Origin: an uncultured Ruminococcus sp.
GTDB lineage: Bacteria > Bacillota > Clostridia > Oscillospirales > Ruminococcaceae
Reading direction: 5' to 3'
Length of the DNA: 19,724 nucleotides
Assembly (NCBI GenBank): GCA_910579835.1
Contig: CAJTWQ010000020.1
Coordinates: 10,484-30,207, forward strand
Positions 1 to 7,702 of the stretch are shown in pieces; position 1 is the first letter of the stretch; each line of letters begins with the position of its first letter. Position numbers and translations under genes: made by a program. The notes under the pieces are model-generated. The model had not been told where the DNA came from. It was given only the letters and a program-made list of their open reading frames with translations, and searched no databases.

Positions 1-258
1 AAGACCGTATTTTCTGCACCAATCTATGCATCGGTCAATATGGGCGAAGCCGCTTTCAATAAAGCTGCCGTCGTCGTTTTGAATAACATTATAATCGATT
101 GGCAGGCGGATATGATCCAATTCCCATGAAGAAATTTTTGCAATATCTTTTTCCGTAATGAAGCTGGTGTAATGCGCCTCGTTGAAGTTCTCATCTCCAC
201 ACTGCGAAAGCCATCCGCCAAGATCGACGCCCTTTTTGTATCCTGTAAATTTTCTCAT
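1..258 (-). CDS. Glycoside hydrolase family 5 protein, N-terminal part (runs off the left edge)
   Basis: Reading leftward from an ATG at 256-258, 86 codons stay open to the window edge, so only the N-terminus is present. The protein begins MRKFTGYKKGVDLGGWLSQ, and further in has WELDHIRLPIDYN and a DWCRKYGL segment. This is the strand-1 to strand-3 pattern of GH5 beta-glycanases and exo-glucanases: GxxLGGW near the start, then HIRLP with the conserved arginine. The catalytic glutamates would lie beyond the edge. There is no signal peptide, so a cytosolic enzyme acting on imported oligosaccharides is inferred. A GGGAG ribosome binding site at 266-270 sits 7 nt before the ATG. It follows the secreted GH43 gene on the same strand, 165 bp downstream, which suggests that uptake products of the same polysaccharide are processed inside the cell. 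The exact substrate and subfamily cannot be set from 86 residues. Confidence 0.8.
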   Translation of the reverse strand, partial: MRKFTGYKKGVDLGGWLSQCGDENFNEAHYTSFITEKDIAKISSWELDHIRLPIDYNVIQNDDGSFIESGFAHIDRCIDWCRKYGL

Positions 259-327
259 AATAACGCTCCCTTTTATGTATGGTATTTGGTGCTTTCATAT
301 TATCATAAATCAATATAAATATATATC

Positions 328-357
328 ATATTATTTGCATTTTTATTATAAAATCAA
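328..357 (-). promoter_or_regulatory. Weak candidate promoter for the GH5 gene
   Basis: On the minus strand TTGATT (352-357) is followed after 18 bp by TAATAT (328-333), about 70 bp before the GH5 start. The region is very AT-rich, so a chance match is quite possible. A 12-bp direct repeat (AAATCAATATAA at 308-319 and 351-362) overlaps it. No convincing terminator for the upstream GH43 gene is visible in the same gap, so read-through from GH43 is the alternative. Confidence 0.3.
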
Positions 358-423
358 TATAATCGCAGGAAGATGACCGCTGTTCAATCACTTTGCCTCG
401 TTGAAAGAAAAGCTTTAAAAATT

Positions 424-2826
424 TTAAACCGCTGGCGGTGAGTATACAGGGAATTCACTGATTCTTCCAAGAATATAGCTTTGCAGAAGAACGGCATCTT
501 TAATATCGACAGAGCCGTTCTGATCAACGTCTGCATTTTTAAGAACAGCCTTGTCAGTTATTTTTCCAAGTATGCATTGGCGTTCAATAATCATATCAAA
601 AGATGTTATCATACCGTCAAAATCGGTATCTCCGAGGAGAAAATTCCGAACTGCCGGCTTGCCTTCTCCAGCGATTCCGACTCCGCCGACCGCCCCGATA
701 GCCTCGTCAACATAAAAATCGGTAAGGGACTCTTCCGTTTCAATGTATATTCTTACATTTGAGGCATCAGCAGGGATAGTATAGTTTGAATTGGCAAGTT
801 GTGCCCAAGTTCCGTCGGGAGCGGTCAGGCTGTCAATTTCGTCGTAGCTTGTGTTGCCGTTTGCATCGGTGTACTCCATTTTCATCATAAATTTGACATT
901 TTCTCCGGAGTTTTGCTTAACATGTGCGGAGAAGCTGTAGGTTTCTCCGGCTTTGAAAGCTCTGGGATTCAGTTTATATGACGTACCCATCCATGCAGAC
1001 GTTCTGTCTGTAATATAAAGTGATTTGCTGCCCCACTGGGTATAATGTTCGGTATCACTTACATCAACAGTATTTCCGCCTCTGTCCGTCCATTTCTCTG
1101 TTCCGTTCTCATATGTACAGTGATAATACCATCCGTTGCTGTCAGGCTTGATAACAGTAGGAGCATTCCATGCTTCACGTTCGTAGTCGAAGAAGTCAAT
1201 ATCAGCGAAGCCGCCGGTATTCTTTGTTCCGTAGCTGTAAATTCCACTTCTGTAGCCGGTAAAGAGTTTAAGGTCATAGCTCATGGAAAGCTCGCTGCCA
1301 ATTTTTACCCAGTTTTTTCCGTCGTGGGAGTAGAAGAAATTCACTTTGTCAATATTGTTGGAAACATTCATATCTGAATCAACTGTATTAAACTTAAAAT
1401 CAGCTTTCAGATAAATCTCGTTTCCGTTAAGACCAACTTCCTCGATAATTTTATCATAGCTGTCTGTGATGGCTGCATTTCCGGAATATCCTCCGTTTTC
1501 CGCCATGTAGATCTTCTTTGAGCCGTCGTCGGAAACACGCACGCCTACGTTTCCGTATTTGAACTGAAATGCGGAAAGTCCTGCATGATCTCCGGGCTTC
1601 ATGCCGCTTGTATCGAGCTTTATAACACTGGAGCAGCCAGGCCCTTCTGTACGCATTGTAAGAGTATTTCTTGCATTTAAAATATTAGTGGCGATGGTTT
1701 TATTTGTAAGCCTGAGCCAGCCTTTACGCTCGGTAACAGACCATGCGGTATTGTCGGGATTATGATTCCATTGCCACTCATTCGCTAATTTATTGGAATC
1801 ATAAGTAAAGCTGTCGTCTTTTGCAAGCTGTGTTCCCTGATAACCGCCTTCGACCTCAAAGGTTACGGGCGCTTTGCCGTTTACGCCCATTATCGGCCAG
1901 TTATCCTGCCATGTCACAGGAACAAGAACTGGGATTCGTCCTACTGAACCGTGATCCTGAAAGAGCATTCCGTACCATTTGCCATCAGGCGTATCAACGA
2001 TACCTCCCTGTGCAACGCCGGAGCCATAGGTTCCAAGACCTGAATTAAGAACAGTTTTTCCTTCGTAGGTTCCAAGAAGCTCCTTGCTTCTGTAGCAAAG
2101 CTCGATACGTCCGCTGCCGCTGGGCCATGCGATAACAAAAACATAATAGTAATCTCCGATTTTTTGGATATGGGAACCTTCGCCGGCAAGACCGTCCAGA
2201 CCGGTTTTAAAGAGCGTTTTTTCAACTCCTCCCCATTTGAAATCGGTCATTTCGGCGTTAAATTCCTTGATTTTTATTTCTCCGCCGCCGCCGTATACCA
2301 GATAATTATGCCCGTCATCATCAAAAAGGATAGATGCGTCGTGATACATTCCATTTATTTCAGAACGCGTCCATGTTCCGTTTTCAATATCGTTGGTTTT
2401 ATAGATATAAGATTTTCCTGTTCCGTAGCTGCCGAAGAAAACATAGAAATTGCCGTTATGGTATCTTAGGCTGGCTGCCCATTGACCGTGAGCGTAGTCG
2501 TTTTTTCCGTTGGTGAGATTCTGCACGTCGCCATCAGCAAGGGTGTCATAAACGTAGGAGCATATCTCCCAGGAAACAAGATCCTTTGATTTCATGATAG
2601 GAGCACCCGGACTGAAAAACATAGTTGTGCTTATCATATAGTAAGTATCTCCCACACGGATAACATCACAGTCAGGAACGTCTGACCAGATTACCGGGTT
2701 GGCAACTGTTGCTGATTCAGCGGCTTCGGCTGCTGTGATCCTATTGTTATCCGGAATGACTCCCGAAATTAAAATGGATGAAGAAAATACAGCTGATACT
2801 GCCAGTGATATAATTTTTTTATTCAT
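424..2826 (-). CDS. Secreted GH43 glycosidase with C-terminal beta-sandwich, CBM4/9/22-like module and type I dockerin
   Basis: The 800-residue protein starts with a signal peptide (basic MNKK, then a hydrophobic stretch; cleavage probably near A32-A39). Residues ~42-325 are a five-bladed GH43 domain of the beta-xylosidase/arabinofuranosidase type. The inferred catalytic residues are D52 (base, in VPDCD), D163 (pKa modulator, in HDASILFDDDG) and E216 (acid, in GEGSHIQK). Residues ~345-560 resemble the concanavalin-like C-terminal sandwich of GH43 xylosidases. Residues ~565-722 look like a CBM4/9/22-type carbohydrate-binding module. Residues ~730-790 are a type I dockerin with two EF-hand-like loops starting at D733 and D766. 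It is therefore expected outside the cell on a cohesin-bearing scaffold, trimming hemicellulose side chains or xylo-oligosaccharides. GAGGAGG at 2832-2838 sits 5 nt before the ATG. Cys53 replaces the usual proline after the catalytic base. Family and dockerin calls are strong; the substrate is not determined. Confidence 0.92.
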   Translation of the reverse strand: MNKKIISLAVSAVFSSSILISGVIPDNNRITAAEAAESATVANPVIWSDVPDCDVIRVGDTYYMISTTMFFSPGAPIMKSKDLVSWEICSYVYDTLADGDVQNLTNGKNDYAHGQWAASLRYHNGNFYVFFGSYGTGKSYIYKTNDIENGTWTRSEINGMYHDASILFDDDGHNYLVYGGGGEIKIKEFNAEMTDFKWGGVEKTLFKTGLDGLAGEGSHIQKIGDYYYVFVIAWPSGSGRIELCYRSKELLGTYEGKTVLNSGLGTYGSGVAQGGIVDTPDGKWYGMLFQDHGSVGRIPVLVPVTWQDNWPIMGVNGKAPVTFEVEGGYQGTQLAKDDSFTYDSNKLANEWQWNHNPDNTAWSVTERKGWLRLTNKTIATNILNARNTLTMRTEGPGCSSVIKLDTSGMKPGDHAGLSAFQFKYGNVGVRVSDDGSKKIYMAENGGYSGNAAITDSYDKIIEEVGLNGNEIYLKADFKFNTVDSDMNVSNNIDKVNFFYSHDGKNWVKIGSELSMSYDLKLFTGYRSGIYSYGTKNTGGFADIDFFDYEREAWNAPTVIKPDSNGWYYHCTYENGTEKWTDRGGNTVDVSDTEHYTQWGSKSLYITDRTSAWMGTSYKLNPRAFKAGETYSFSAHVKQNSGENVKFMMKMEYTDANGNTSYDEIDSLTAPDGTWAQLANSNYTIPADASNVRIYIETEESLTDFYVDEAIGAVGGVGIAGEGKPAVRNFLLGDTDFDGMITSFDMIIERQCILGKITDKAVLKNADVDQNGSVDIKDAVLLQSYILGRISEFPVYSPPAV

Positions 2827-2868
2827 TTTATCCTCCTCAATGATTAAATTCGTTCACTTTTTATTAAC

Positions 2869-2897
2869 ATTATATCAAAATATTCGAAATTAGTCAA
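2869..2897 (-). promoter_or_regulatory. Sigma-A promoter of the GH43 gene
   Basis: TTGACT (2892-2897) and TATAAT (2869-2874) are separated by exactly 17 bp on the minus strand, about 43 bp upstream of the GH43 start codon. The -10 is a perfect consensus and the -35 matches at five of six positions. Confidence 0.85.
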
Positions 2898-2979
2898 TGC
2901 ACATAATGAATGTTTAGTGGATTTTTTGCGTATTATTTCACTAAGATTTAAACTCTAAAATATACTGAATATAGTATGC

Positions 2980-3153
2980 TTATGAGTTTTTTTGATGCTG
3001 TGATCCAAAATAGAAAGCTATAACCGTTGTAAAAACAGTCTGAAATTGTTCGGCGGAAAGTGTACCCTTAAGCGACAGGATTCCAAAAACAGCTGTTAAA
3101 GAAAGTGTTACAATTGATTTTACATCAATCAGTTTCGATATTTTTTCTCTCAT
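2980..3153 (-). CDS. Very small holin-like membrane protein
   Basis: The 57-residue product is MREKISKLIDVKSIVTLSLT followed by a second hydrophobic run ending FYFGSQHQKNS. It has a short charged N-terminus, a hydrophobic segment at ~14-31, a short polar turn (GTLSAEQFQ), a second hydrophobic segment at ~39-52 and a polar tail, consistent with a two-helix membrane hairpin. This layout, including the VKSIVT start and the FYFGxQ ending, resembles small proteins often seen next to phage lysis genes in clostridia; no lysin is present here. A GTG at 3160-3162 is in frame but only 1 nt from the GGAG at 3164-3167. The ATG at 3151-3153 is 10 nt from it and is preferred. The gene lies alone between the divergent GH43 and M6 genes. 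Function is unknown; phage remnant, toxin-like peptide or export helper are all possible. Confidence 0.6.
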   Translation of the reverse strand: MREKISKLIDVKSIVTLSLTAVFGILSLKGTLSAEQFQTVFTTVIAFYFGSQHQKNS

Positions 3154-3236
3154 TATAATCACGCTCCGTTACTTATTCTATGGTTAAAGCAATAATAATG
3201 CTACTATAAAAATATAAATTAATCCACTATTTATTA

Positions 3237-3265
3237 TTGATTTTTATATATATTCATGATATAGT
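3237..3265 (+). promoter_or_regulatory. Sigma-A promoter of the M6 peptidase gene
   Basis: TTGATT (3237-3242) and TATAGT (3260-3265) are 17 bp apart, about 30 bp before the start codon. A strong ribosome binding site GAGGAGG lies at 3284-3290, 4 nt before the ATG at 3295. Confidence 0.75.
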
Positions 3266-3294
3266 TAAGGTAGCAATTAGTATGAGGAGGTATT

Positions 3295-5685
3295 ATGAAT
3301 ATAAGTTCAAAAATTTTATTGGGTTTTATTTCGATTCAGTTTGTTCTGTCAATGATGGGTATGCCGGCGGCAGCCGAACCGTCTTATCCGATAGATTCGC
3401 CAGTCCATGTAAATAATATTGTTCTTTTCGCTCAGTATGACAGTACGGATCAGACAAATTTTATGGCAGAATACAGTGATATGATTATAGAACTTTGCAA
3501 CGGTGATGAGACAAATCATTCGCTTTCCGGATATATTGATGCTGTCTCCTATGGTCAAATGCAGGTTAAGAGTTATTTTCCGCAGCTAAAGGACGATATA
3601 ATTGTTCCATACAAGCTTTCGGGTACTGATTCTGAATATGCCAACTGCGAGCAGTATGCTATTGAAATGATACGGAATATAGATGTTTCAGAAGAAATTC
3701 CTTTGGACGGAAATTCTGACGGCATTGTAGATAATATCATTCTTATTGTGGATGGAAAAGCGGAAAGCATGAGTTCTCCAATATGGCCAAAAGCTTTTAC
3801 CGCTCCCGGCATCACATTAAACGGTCTGAATGTAGGGACAGTCAATATTCACAACAGTCATCAGCTTTTTGAGAATCTTGTAACCGGCGGTGAGGGGGTG
3901 CTTTGCCATGAATTTATGCATTCAATTGGCTATCCCGATCTGTACAGAAACGGACGCACTGGAAATCCGGTAGGGCTATGGGATATTATGGCATCTAATT
4001 CTGTTTTTCTACAATATCCCTTGGCATATCAAAGAGCAATGATTTCAGGATGGCTTGATTTTCAAGAGATCACTTCGTCAGGGACGTATACGCTTTCTCC
4101 GGTATCTTCCTCAAGCGGAAACCGCCTTTATCTGCTGAAAACTCCGCTTTCTGAGACAGAGTTTTTTGCCGTGGAATATCGTCAGCAGGGAGCAAAGTAT
4201 TCTGATGAGCTTGACGTGAAGATATATGGTTCCGGTCTCTGCGTTTACCGTGTAAATACGGAAGTGGACGGAAATTTCAGGGGAGGACAGGATCAGATTT
4301 ACGTTTTTCGGCCTGATGAAACTTCTGTTGATGCCGGCGGAGGTGACCTTTTCCGATCAAATTACGGCGGAGAAAACGCTCCGAGGGTTATCGGCTCGCT
4401 TGATTGGGGCGACGGTATATCCGAAGGCGCACTGGTATACTCGAACGGAACAAATAGCGGCATAAAAATAAGTGATATTGTTATGAACGAAGATTCGCTG
4501 ACTTTTAAAGCAGAATTTGCCGATTTCTCTGGTGTTCAGCTTTGGGAAAGTATTGAAAGTTCATTTCTTGGTTCAATGCTGCCTTATGATCTGGAAAACT
4601 CTGCGGACGGCAGTGTATGGCTGCTGGCTGCCAATAACGAAAAAGCCGCGCTTTATCATGAAACTGCCGAAGGTTTTGAAGCGGTAGGAGAGCATCTGGG
4701 AGATGGTTCGTATGCTTCGATGAACAGTCCTAAGATTTCCTTTTGCGGCGGTATTCCATATGTTATGTACCGTGACAGCAGTTTTCTGGTGCATATCTTC
4801 CGCCTTGATATGAATACGGGAAGATGGACTGAAATATATAAAGGCAGGGAAACGGCGCAGTATGCGGACATAACCTCTGATGGCAGCAGGATATATCTCG
4901 CATATACGACAGGAACTTTTCCGTATGTTCTGAACGGAGCGGCTTATGATCCGCAGACAGACAGCATGACTGTTTTTAATTCTTTGGACGGATCGAACGT
5001 ATGCAACCTTTCCGCTGCTGTCTGCGAAGGAGATCTTACAGTAGCATATCGCGATCTCAGCGATTCAAATAAACCAAAAGCTGCATTTTATACTGATGAA
5101 AAATGGATTGTAAAAAAAGTATCGGATAAGGAGTGCGGTTCTGTCTCAATGACTTCTGACGGTGATTCACTGTGGATTTCTCCATGCGGCGCCGGATGCA
5201 GCGTATATCGCTATATCAATGATGAGTTTGAAGAATATCCGCTTGGGGAGGAAGCGACGGATTATATGTTTATGCAGATTCCGGTGATAGTGAACGGTGA
5301 TGTTTATACTGCGGTAAATACGCAGAATCCTGATGAATTGTCGATTTATAATTTAAAAGGCGGCAAATGGACGAATTTCGGAGATATGCTTTCACGGGAG
5401 ATTGTAAACGAGCTTTCCGTAACGGAAAGCGGAGATTATTTATATTGTTCATGGTTTACAGTCAATAATACGCCTTTTTTGAAAAGGCTGAAAACAAGCA
5501 GTTCCGTTAAGCTTATAGGTGATGTAAACGCCGACGGAAAATTTTCTGTTGCCGATCTGCTGATGATGCAGAGATGGATTCTTGGTTCCGGTGTTCTGAC
5601 AGATTGGACGGCAGGGGATTTTACTGCCGATGGCGTTATAGATTCCTTTGATCTGTGCCTGATGAGAAAAGCGCTTATAAAATAA
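3295..5685 (+). CDS. Secreted M6-like metallopeptidase with probable beta-propeller and type I dockerin
   Basis: The 796-residue protein has a signal peptide (MNISSK, a hydrophobic core, and PAAAEP with cleavage near residue 27). The catalytic domain (~35-410) carries a zinc motif HExxHxxGxxD at H205-E206-H209-G212-D215 and a Met-turn-like WDIM at 229-232, as in M6 peptidases of the immune-inhibitor-A type. Residues ~430-735 contain seven imperfect repeats of 35-50 residues. Each opens with a G-x-hydrophobic-Y/W-hydrophobic strand (for example SVWLLA, IPYVMY, RIYLAY, LTVAYR, SLWISP, VYTAV, YLYCSW), which suggests a seven-bladed propeller. A type I dockerin follows at ~740-796, with calcium loops starting at D743 and D775. 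The enzyme is therefore predicted to be an extracellular protease docked on a cellulosome-like scaffold. Targets could be plant cell-wall proteins, competitor proteins or scaffold components. The peptidase and dockerin are clear; the propeller is inferred from the repeat pattern. Confidence 0.9.
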   Translation: MNISSKILLGFISIQFVLSMMGMPAAAEPSYPIDSPVHVNNIVLFAQYDSTDQTNFMAEYSDMIIELCNGDETNHSLSGYIDAVSYGQMQVKSYFPQLKDDIIVPYKLSGTDSEYANCEQYAIEMIRNIDVSEEIPLDGNSDGIVDNIILIVDGKAESMSSPIWPKAFTAPGITLNGLNVGTVNIHNSHQLFENLVTGGEGVLCHEFMHSIGYPDLYRNGRTGNPVGLWDIMASNSVFLQYPLAYQRAMISGWLDFQEITSSGTYTLSPVSSSSGNRLYLLKTPLSETEFFAVEYRQQGAKYSDELDVKIYGSGLCVYRVNTEVDGNFRGGQDQIYVFRPDETSVDAGGGDLFRSNYGGENAPRVIGSLDWGDGISEGALVYSNGTNSGIKISDIVMNEDSLTFKAEFADFSGVQLWESIESSFLGSMLPYDLENSADGSVWLLAANNEKAALYHETAEGFEAVGEHLGDGSYASMNSPKISFCGGIPYVMYRDSSFLVHIFRLDMNTGRWTEIYKGRETAQYADITSDGSRIYLAYTTGTFPYVLNGAAYDPQTDSMTVFNSLDGSNVCNLSAAVCEGDLTVAYRDLSDSNKPKAAFYTDEKWIVKKVSDKECGSVSMTSDGDSLWISPCGAGCSVYRYINDEFEEYPLGEEATDYMFMQIPVIVNGDVYTAVNTQNPDELSIYNLKGGKWTNFGDMLSREIVNELSVTESGDYLYCSWFTVNNTPFLKRLKTSSSVKLIGDVNADGKFSVADLLMMQRWILGSGVLTDWTAGDFTADGVIDSFDLCLMRKALIK

Positions 5686-5687
5686 AA

Positions 5688-5713
5688 ACATGTCGGCATT
5701 TATGCGGACATGT
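5688..5713. terminator. Hairpin after the M6 peptidase gene
   Basis: ACATGTC (5688-5694) pairs with GACATGT (5707-5713), with an inner GCA/TGC pairing (5696-5698 with 5703-5705) after one mismatch. On the plus strand no T-run follows. On the minus strand the next bases are a T-rich run into the end of the M6 gene. It may therefore act mainly against leftward transcription, or as an RNA 3'-end stabiliser for the M6 message. Confidence 0.55.
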
Positions 5714-5729
5714 TCTAAAAGATTAAAGT

Positions 5730-5764
5730 ATCTCCCCTTACTGAAAACAGGGGAGATTATTTTA
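5730..5764. terminator. Bidirectional terminator between the M6 and MATE genes
   Basis: ATCTCCCCT (5730-5738) and AGGGGAGAT (5749-5757) form a perfect 9-bp stem with a 10-nt loop. The plus strand is followed by TATTTTA, suitable for ending the M6 message. On the minus strand the hairpin begins right after the MATE stop codon and is followed by ACTTTAATC. The convergent genes on either side make a shared terminator the simplest reading. Confidence 0.8.
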
Positions 5765-7099
5765 CATGTAATTGTATTTTTTTCTTTTAATTATAATAAA
5801 GAATACTGACAGTGCCGCAGCCATAAATTCTGCAACAATCATGGACGCCCATATACCGTCAACTTGCCAGATCAGGGGCAGAATAAGAACACTGGCGGCC
5901 TGGAATACAAGGGTTCTTAAAAAAGATATAAGTGCAGATGTCAGACCGTCGTTGAGCGCAGTAAAAAAGCTTGATCCAAAAATAGCAAATCCGGCGAACA
6001 GAAACGAGAAAGAAAAAACGGAAAATGCGTGTTCAGTTAATTTACAAAGCTCCTTATCATATCCGACGAAGATTTTTGCAAGCGTTCCAGATAAAAATAA
6101 TGAAGTTATAAACATAATAACGGCAAAGACTAAAATAATAAATGAACTTTTTTTAAGGAGGCTTTTAAGTTCATTGTGATTTTTTGCGCCATAATGATAA
6201 CCTATAATAGGTGCGGTTCCTATAGAATAACCTATAAATGCAGCAAGAAACACAAGATTTACATACATCAGAACACCGAAAGCAGATACGCCGTTTTCTC
6301 CTATGTATTTCATAAGCTGAACGTTGTACAGCATATTTACAAGAGACATAGATATGTTGCTCATAAGCTCTGATGAACCGTTGGTACATGTTCTTACAAT
6401 TGCATGACCGTCAAAATTGGTTTTTGTTAATTGCAGCCGGCTTGAATTTTTACGGCTGAAATACAGCAGGGGAATAATTCCGCCCACTACTTGGCTAATC
6501 GTAGTTGCTGCTGCGGCTCCTGCCAGTTCCCATTTAAATACAGCAACGAAAAGTGCATCCAGAACTATATTTGTAATGCCAGCCGAAACTGTTACTGCAA
6601 GACCGAGTACTGGCTTTTCCGCCGTAATAAAAAAGCTTTGAAACGCCTGCTGCAATATGAAAAAGGGTACGGCAATTATGATGATTCTGCCGTATATAAC
6701 GCAGTTATTCAGCATATTGCCCTCAGCGCCAAGTATTGATGCGATAGGCTTTAAGAAAATGGAGCCGATTACGGCAATACATATTCCGCAAATTATAGAC
6801 GTATATATCAGCAGTGAAAATATGCGCTGCGCCTTTTCGTACTTTCCTTCTCCCATGGTTTTTGCAATAAGAGCCGATCCTCCTGTTCCGAACATAAAGC
6901 CAAGTGAGCCGAGGATCATCAAAAACGGCATAATAAAATTAACTGCCGCAAATGGGGTGCTTCCCACATAGTTTGATACGAAAAAACCGTCTACAACACC
7001 GTATATCGATATGAAAATCATCATTGCAATTGAAGAAGATGTGAAACGAAGAAGTTTTTTATATCCAAAATGATCAGAGAGTTGGATCGTATTTTTCAT
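5762..7099 (-). CDS. MATE family multidrug efflux transporter
   Basis: The 445-residue protein is almost entirely hydrophobic, with about twelve membrane helices in two similar halves, as expected for MATE (MOP superfamily) cation-coupled drug exporters. Family-like signatures include GGSALIAKTMGEGKYEKAQR in the first intracellular loop region and GTAPIIGYHYGAKNHNELKS in the second half, the two symmetry-related loops typical of the family. Length is normal (440-480). Its ATG overlaps the TGA of the upstream MarR gene (ATGA, 7096-7099), so the two are translationally coupled, like the mepR-mepA arrangement in staphylococci. It probably exports cationic toxic compounds sensed by the MarR protein. 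A terminator follows directly at 5730-5757. The family call is firm; the substrate is unknown. Confidence 0.93.
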   Translation of the reverse strand: MKNTIQLSDHFGYKKLLRFTSSSIAMMIFISIYGVVDGFFVSNYVGSTPFAAVNFIMPFLMILGSLGFMFGTGGSALIAKTMGEGKYEKAQRIFSLLIYTSIICGICIAVIGSIFLKPIASILGAEGNMLNNCVIYGRIIIIAVPFFILQQAFQSFFITAEKPVLGLAVTVSAGITNIVLDALFVAVFKWELAGAAAATTISQVVGGIIPLLYFSRKNSSRLQLTKTNFDGHAIVRTCTNGSSELMSNISMSLVNMLYNVQLMKYIGENGVSAFGVLMYVNLVFLAAFIGYSIGTAPIIGYHYGAKNHNELKSLLKKSSFIILVFAVIMFITSLFLSGTLAKIFVGYDKELCKLTEHAFSVFSFSFLFAGFAIFGSSFFTALNDGLTSALISFLRTLVFQAASVLILPLIWQVDGIWASMIVAEFMAAALSVFFIIIKRKKYNYM

Positions 7100-7545
7100 T
7101 CTTTCACCTCTGAAATTAATTTAAGCTGTTTTTTTAAATCTTCGGCGTATCGCTGATTCAAAGATATATATAAGTTAGAATCACCTTCAGACCATGAGTC
7201 TAAGATATTGTTTTCTGCGGCAATAAGCTTTGAAACAGTTTTATCCGCAAAGGCGATCCCCTTTTCCGTCAGTATAGCCTTTTTTAATTTTCCATTGTAC
7301 TGTTCAAGAATAATAAGTCCATCGTTTTCAAGACGACGAACGGCTGAATTGATTGTCTGTTTTGGTATGCCGCATGATCCATAAATATCACGGAGCATAC
7401 ATTCACCGTCTAAGCAGCTTAAAGTATAAAGTATTGTCAATACGCTGTCTGAAATTCCAAATAAGCAGGCGGCATCGTGATAAATACTGTCAATAAGACT
7501 GATAGCTGAGTTTAAACGTTTTAGCTTATTATTTTGCATTTTCAT
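7096..7545 (-). CDS. MarR family transcriptional regulator of the efflux pump
   Basis: The 149-residue protein has the MarR winged-helix layout. The recognition helix region CGIPKQTINSAVRRLENDG (~58-78) is followed by a wing (IILEQYNGKLKKAILTEKG), with flanking helices at both ends for dimerisation. An AAAGGAGC ribosome binding site precedes the ATG at 7545. The promoter just upstream is covered by a perfect 12-bp inverted repeat, so autorepression of the marR-MATE operon, relieved by ligand binding, is the likely mechanism. The 4-nt overlap with the pump gene ties expression of the two. The ligand cannot be predicted. Confidence 0.9.
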   Translation of the reverse strand: MKMQNNKLKRLNSAISLIDSIYHDAACLFGISDSVLTILYTLSCLDGECMLRDIYGSCGIPKQTINSAVRRLENDGLIILEQYNGKLKKAILTEKGIAFADKTVSKLIAAENNILDSWSEGDSNLYISLNQRYAEDLKKQLKLISEVKE

Positions 7546-7563
7546 TTTACTGCTCCTTTGTAT

Positions 7564-7597
7564 GAAATCGTACTATATATTATTGTAGTACGATTTC
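7564..7597. promoter_or_regulatory. Palindromic operator, probable MarR binding site
   Basis: GAAATCGTACTA (7564-7575) and TAGTACGATTTC (7586-7597) are perfect inverted copies with a 10-bp centre. The right arm covers part of the promoter spacer and overlaps the -10, and the left arm covers the transcription start region. This is the expected position for a steric repressor encoded by the first gene of the operon. Confidence 0.8.
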
Positions 7598-7610
7598 GGT
7601 CATTTGTCAA
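7582..7610 (-). promoter_or_regulatory. Sigma-A promoter of the marR-MATE operon
   Basis: TTGACA (7605-7610) is a perfect -35. TACAAT (7582-7587) lies 17 bp downstream on the minus strand. The start codon is about 37 bp beyond the -10. The promoter is overlapped by the palindrome at 7564-7597. Confidence 0.85.
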
Positions 7611-7666
7611 GAGCTGCAAAAAAATACTTTTGTCAAATTGAATTTTCTGAGTATAGATATATAAAG

Positions 7667-7694
7667 CCTGTCCACATAATTCTATATGGACAGG
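7667..7694 (-). terminator. Terminator of the ABC exporter operon
   Basis: CCTGTCCA (7667-7674) pairs perfectly with TGGACAGG (7687-7694), with AT/AT pairing continuing past one mismatch. On the minus strand it begins 8 nt after the stop codon of the second ABC gene and is followed by CTTTATATATC. The U tract is imperfect but the position and stem strength fit. Confidence 0.7.
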
Positions 7695-7702
7695 TTTTTA
7701 TT

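Noticed and set aside
1045..1377. Plus-strand open frames inside the GH43 gene
   Set aside because: They are antisense shadows of a gene with full domain structure and strong promoter and ribosome binding site.
5772..6179. A 135-codon plus-strand open frame opposite the MATE gene
   Set aside because: Shadow of the transporter gene; no ribosome binding site or recognisable motif.
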